9,274 nucleotides of DNA, from assembly GCA_964640935.1 (NCBI GenBank), contig CAZXIY010000051.1, positions 1 to 9,274 on the forward strand, read 5' to 3'. This stretch comes from CAZXIY01 sp964640935 (GTDB lineage: Archaea > Thermoplasmatota > Thermoplasmata > Methanomassiliicoccales > Methanomethylophilaceae). Of this stretch, positions 6,888 to 9,274 are shown piece by piece (position 1 is the first letter of the stretch; every line of letters begins with the position of its first letter). A program made the translations under genes and the position numbers. The notes beneath the pieces are model-generated. The model searched no databases, had not been told where the DNA came from, and worked only from the letters and a program-made list of their open reading frames with translations.

Positions 6888-8441
6888 TTACGCGGACTGG
6901 ATCTCCGCCTGTCGGGCCTGGTTAGACCCCTTGGCGGCCATCCTTTCGGCATATGGCGTCTTCTTGGGAGCGATCCTCACGGACACGTTCCTTCCTTCTC
7001 TCTTGGAGCCCAAGAGCGATTCTACGACGCTGTCTACGACCTCTGTGCCTATCTCGACGAAAGATGTAGAGCTTCCGAGACCGACCCTTCCGATACGTCC
7101 TTCCGGGACGTCAGCATTCTTTTTGACGAATTCGACGATCTGGGTCCTTCCGAAGCCGTCCTCTTTGCCGAGACCGATCTGTATGGCCGTCATACCGTCG
7201 TTCTTGCCGACCTTCGGACGTTCTTCCCTTCTGACATCCACGCGTCTTTCCTGCCTCGGAGGCCTGTCTGCAAAGACCCTTCTCTCTCTGACCGGCTCCC
7301 TGACGGGCTCTTCATGCACGAACGTCATGGGTTCCATATCCTCGATCCTTACTTTCGCAATAGGCTTTCCCGTTTCGCGCTCGTACATACCGATGCGGCG
7401 ATCCTCATATCTGGTGACGAACGAGATGGCCATGCCTTCCTTGCCGGCGCGTCCCGTTCTGCCTATGCGGTGAAGGTAGGTCTCCGCATCCGGAGGCACA
7501 TCATAGTTAACTACGCAGTCAACGTCGCTGACATCGAGACCTCTCGCGGCCACATCGGTTGCAATAAGAACGAGGAACCTGTTGTTCCTGAAGTTCCTGA
7601 TGACTCTCTCCCTTCTGATCTGCGGCATGTCGCCGTGGATCGAATCTACTTTGAATCCTTCCGACAGCTTGTCGGCGAGCTCGTCGACCATTGATTTTGT
7701 CTGGCAGAACACAATTGTCTTAGGGTTCCCGTTGGCGAGGATGGCCTCCAGTCTGCCGAGTTTTCCGGATTTGGATACCTGGACATAATACTGGGACGTG
7801 AGATCTGAAACCATCTCGTCCTTCGAAACGGAGATCTCCAAAGGATCCTTCATGCTGCTGAACGCCAGATCCTTGATCTCCGGCGCCATTGTAGCGGAGA
7901 ACAGGAGCGTCTGCCTCTCTTCGGGGACGGCATTCATGATGAAATCCAATTCCTCGGAGAATCCCATGTCGAACATACGGTCGGCCTCATCAATGACGAC
8001 CTCCGTGATAGCAGAAAGATCGAGAGCGCCTCTCTCGATCATGTCTTTGACTCTCCCTGGGGTTCCGACAACGATGTCTGTGCCCTTCTCCAGCATATAC
8101 AGCTGATCCCTGATGCTCGCTCCGCCGTAGACGGGTGTGCTGAAATGACGCGTGTATTTGGTAAGTTTGCGGAATTCGCGATCTACCTGAACTGCGAGCT
8201 CCCTCGTAGGGGCAAGGACAAGAACCGTCGGTATCCTGGAACCGGATGATGTCCTTCCGAGGACGATCATCGCATATGTACCGGTCTTTCCGGTACCCGT
8301 CTGTGCCTGCGCGAATATGTCGCGTCCCGTAAGGCCGGCTGGAACCGCCTCCACCTGTATCGGCGTGGGCTCCGTCCACCCCATTTCTTCGACTGCCTTC
8401 GCTATATCGCGACCTATACCCAAATCCACGAATTCACTCAT
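6888..8441 (-). CDS. DEAD-box RNA helicase with DbpA-type RNA-binding domain
   Basis: This 517-residue protein is an ATP-dependent RNA helicase with every core motif intact. They are Q-motif PIQVEA (27-32), motif I AQTGTGKT (46-53), PTREL (78-82), TPGR (127-130), DEAD (151-154), SAT (182-184), IVFCQT (243-248), ATDVAARGLD (294-303) and HRIGRTGRAG (324-333). An Arg/Glu/Pro-rich linker (about 374-412) leads to a DbpA/CsdA-type RNA-binding domain (about 417-490, with IQIGLGKEDGFGRTQIVEFV and SSTSFVEI) and a basic tail. In bacteria this layout is found in DeaD/CsdA, CshA and DbpA, which remodel ribosomal or structured mRNA, often at low temperature. An in-frame TTG at 8450 would add three residues, but the ATG at 8441 is preferred. 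It follows GAGG closely and suits the TATA element near 8486-8493. The gene converges on DUF1846 with a six-base gap. Confidence 0.95.
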   Translation of the reverse strand: MSEFVDLGIGRDIAKAVEEMGWTEPTPIQVEAVPAGLTGRDIFAQAQTGTGKTGTYAMIVLGRTSSGSRIPTVLVLAPTRELAVQVDREFRKLTKYTRHFSTPVYGGASIRDQLYMLEKGTDIVVGTPGRVKDMIERGALDLSAITEVVIDEADRMFDMGFSEELDFIMNAVPEERQTLLFSATMAPEIKDLAFSSMKDPLEISVSKDEMVSDLTSQYYVQVSKSGKLGRLEAILANGNPKTIVFCQTKSMVDELADKLSEGFKVDSIHGDMPQIRRERVIRNFRNNRFLVLIATDVAARGLDVSDVDCVVNYDVPPDAETYLHRIGRTGRAGKEGMAISFVTRYEDRRIGMYERETGKPIAKVRIEDMEPMTFVHEEPVREPVRERRVFADRPPRQERRVDVRREERPKVGKNDGMTAIQIGLGKEDGFGRTQIVEFVKKNADVPEGRIGRVGLGSSTSFVEIGTEVVDSVVESLLGSKREGRNVSVRIAPKKTPYAERMAAKGSNQARQAEIQSA

Positions 8442-8485
8442 GATCCTCAATCCAGAAAAATAAAGCCCGACCGTTAATAGAGGAC

Positions 8486-8493
8486 CATATATT
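8486..8493 (-). promoter_or_regulatory. Putative TATA box of the helicase gene
   Basis: The minus strand reads AATATATG here. Initiation about 25 bases on, near 8463-8466, would give a leader of about 23 bases carrying GAGG directly before the ATG at 8441. A second element, TTTAAATA (8518-8525 on the same strand), would give a leader of about 55 bases, so alternative starts are possible. Confidence 0.45.
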
Positions 8494-8552
8494 CTGGATG
8501 GACGTAGACTCGCCCGTATTTAAAGGAATTGGTGGCACACACGCCTGCGATG

Positions 8553-8560
8553 CATATACA
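8553..8560 (+). promoter_or_regulatory. Possible TATA box for the small ORF
   Basis: CATATACA is centred about 30 bases before the ATG at 8587, the spacing of a leaderless or near-leaderless archaeal gene. A stronger-looking TATTTAAAGG at 8518-8527 lies further up. Both could equally serve a non-coding transcript, and the latter also reads as a TATA box on the minus strand. Confidence 0.3.
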
Positions 8561-8586
8561 TTTGTCAGTTCCCGAATGTCATCTGA

Positions 8587-8700
8587 ATGCAAAATGTTGA
8601 ATTGACCGATGTCCGATCCCCTTACCCTCCCTCGCCGCTCCGGCCGGCGCACGGTGGTTACGATATGGATGACGGTGCTGGTGTGACGATCGGGGCATAA
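8587..8700 (+). CDS. Possible 37-residue small protein (unconfirmed)
   Basis: The ORF starts MQNVELTDVR, has a proline-rich middle (SPYPPSPLRP) and ends GYDMDDGAGVTIGA. I do not recognise it. It begins at the only ATG available in its frame, because a TGA lies immediately before it. A TATA-like element (8553-8560) sits at about the right distance for leaderless expression. The composition is not hydrophobic, so it is not a membrane or signal peptide. Against it: there is no ribosome site, it is short, the surrounding GC-rich DNA also gives open stretches on the minus strand, and the same region shows RNA hairpin potential. It may be a microprotein, or an accidental ORF in a structured RNA or spacer. 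Confidence 0.3.
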   Translation: MQNVELTDVRSPYPPSPLRPAHGGYDMDDGAGVTIGA

Positions 8701-8789
8701 CATTCGAAAGTCCTGCCCTCGGACAGCAAAGTGCCGCTATGACCCGCGGCGGGGTTCGCGCCCACTCCGGAACGGTTACCAACAGGACA

Positions 8790-9245
8790 TCAGATCAATT
8801 CTACTGTCCAGTTGAGCTCCTGGATCTTCGTGTCGATGACACGCACGGATTCGGATATCGAATCGGCGTTCTTCCTGAGAGCTCTGACATCGACTGTGCT
8901 GCGTATCTTGATCTCGGACGCGCTCTGACGGCTGACGACGCTGCTCGCATCGTCAAGGAACGTTCTGAGCATCTCCGACTTTTTGATGAGGACATCACGC
9001 TTCGCGATGAGCTGCGTCAGCGTCTCTCCGCTCTCTGCCTTCGTCATGCAGTTGGTGGTGTTAATCCGCCATATAAGTTCTTCAAGACGCGATGTCAGGT
9101 CGTCGAGTTCGGCAAGAAGCGCCTTTGGATCCTCGTTGGGTGACTCCCCTTCCTGCACTTTGGAATTGTTCGTGAGCCTCGATTGGAGCTGATACAACCT
9201 ATCGTTCAGATCGGATCTCAGTTTGAGCGCCTCTGCGAGCTTCAT
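8790..9245 (-). CDS. DIP1984-family protein of unknown function
   Basis: This 151-residue protein matches the DIP1984 family (DUF6847), recognisable from its start MKLAEALKLRSDLNDRLYQL, the following NNSKVQEGESPNEDP and the segment LEELIWRINTTN. It is predicted to be almost entirely alpha-helical with heptad-like charged and leucine positions. Two helices (about 3-27 and 40-65) are joined by the conserved KVQEGE..EDP linker. A second helical pair (about 71-105 and 118-148) follows, the likely basis of a helical bundle or coiled coil. It has no signal peptide or membrane segment. The family is small, mainly bacterial, structurally known and functionally uncharacterised as far as I know. The length looks complete. 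A TATA box at the window edge implies a leaderless mRNA. Nothing in the context shows a partner. Confidence 0.85.
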   Translation of the reverse strand: MKLAEALKLRSDLNDRLYQLQSRLTNNSKVQEGESPNEDPKALLAELDDLTSRLEELIWRINTTNCMTKAESGETLTQLIAKRDVLIKKSEMLRTFLDDASSVVSRQSASEIKIRSTVDVRALRKNADSISESVRVIDTKIQELNWTVELI

Positions 9246-9264
9246 GCCGAAAGCATGACAGAAT

Positions 9265-9274
9265 GCATATTTAA
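9265..9274 (-). promoter_or_regulatory. TATA box of the DIP1984-family gene
   Basis: The minus strand reads TTAAATATGC, a good archaeal TATA element about 25 bases before the ATG at 9245, with no ribosome site between. A leaderless transcript is expected. The element is cut by the window edge, so its BRE is not visible. Confidence 0.6.

Larger units (their letters stand above)
8442..8789. other. 348-base intergenic region with promoters, small ORF and hairpins
   Basis: This is the only long gap in the window. The left third is AT-rich and holds several TATA-like elements: 8486-8493, 8517-8525 and 8553-8560. The right two thirds are GC-rich and contain inverted repeats. GTCC/GGAC forms 8710-8724, GCCGC/GCGGC forms 8733-8750, and GGCG/CGCC forms 8748-8762; the last two share bases and cannot both form. 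TGTCCGA (8610-8616) can also pair with TCGGACA (8719-8725). No tRNA, rRNA, RNase P or SRP RNA consensus could be confirmed. The only ORF here worth listing is at 8587-8700 on the plus strand. Confidence 0.6.

Noticed and set aside
8442..8450. Upstream TTG start at 8450 for the helicase
   Set aside because: It would add only three residues and has no ribosome site. The ATG at 8441 has GAGG just before it and fits the N-terminus usual for DEAD-box proteins.
8733..8770. tRNA-like GGTTCG at 8753-8758 resembling a T-arm
   Set aside because: The T-stem pairs imperfectly, no matching acceptor or D-arm is found within 70 bases upstream, and there is no plausible anticodon arm.
8434..8782. Minus-strand ORFs of 89 and 67 codons in the intergenic region
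   Set aside because: The first runs across the helicase promoter and start codon. Both have Arg/His/Pro-rich compositions typical of GC-rich shadow frames, and neither has a ribosome site or TATA box at suitable spacing.
8587..8792. Plus and minus intergenic frames as a decayed larger protein gene
   Set aside because: Several in-frame stops interrupt both frames (for example TAA at 8698 and TGA at 8740 on the plus strand), and no stretch resembles a protein family I know.
8703..8800. RNase P RNA-like GAAAGTCC at 8706-8713 and hairpins after it
   Set aside because: Only this short piece resembles conserved region I. No ACAGAA-type conserved region V was found on either strand of the gap, and a full RNA would have to run about 200 bases into the DIP1984-family gene.

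Overview
The window looks archaeal, most like a Thermoplasmata methanogen of the Methanomassiliicoccales / Methanomethylophilaceae type. The evidence is indirect. AT-rich TATA elements lie about 25-28 bases before several start codons, so some genes appear leaderless, while others have a short leader with a GGAG or GAGG ribosome site. The genes use ATA (Ile) and AGA/AGG (Arg) codons freely. None of the six main genes stops with TAG (five TGA, one TAA), which fits a lineage where TAG is rare or recoded as pyrrolysine, although six genes prove little. Assignment below the domain level is inference.

Layout from left to right. (1) A 1284-residue RND/MMPL-type membrane exporter (61-3915, +) carries about five InlB/'B-repeat' modules (about 1453-2769) inserted into its second outward-facing porter loop. 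(2) After a 37-base gap comes a compact bacterial-type RsuA/RluF pseudouridine synthase (3953-4660, +). (3) Directly abutting it tail to tail is a class I SAM-dependent methyltransferase (4661-5284, -). (4) A short divergent promoter region (5285-5396) drives the methyltransferase leftwards and a DUF1846/UPF0371 protein (5397-6881, +) rightwards. (5) Six bases beyond that, converging on it, ends a DEAD-box RNA helicase with a DbpA-type RNA-binding C-terminus (6888-8441, -). (6) A 348-base intergenic stretch (8442-8789) holds helicase promoter signals, a possible 37-residue small ORF (8587-8700, +) and a GC-rich segment able to form hairpins. (7) A DIP1984-family small helical protein (8790-9245, -) closes the window, with its own TATA box at the right edge.

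These genes do not form one pathway. Two themes stand out. First, RluF-type synthase, DUF1846, DIP1984 and DbpA-domain helicase are all families best known from bacteria, suggesting inter-domain gene exchange in a bacteria-rich habitat such as a gut. Second, the synthase and the helicase both belong to families that act on 23S rRNA near the peptidyl transferase centre in bacteria. The most unusual object is the exporter: a proton-driven transporter with what looks like a surface-exposed, adhesin-like beta-repeat array built into its porter domain. No transposon, CRISPR array, rRNA or convincing tRNA is present.
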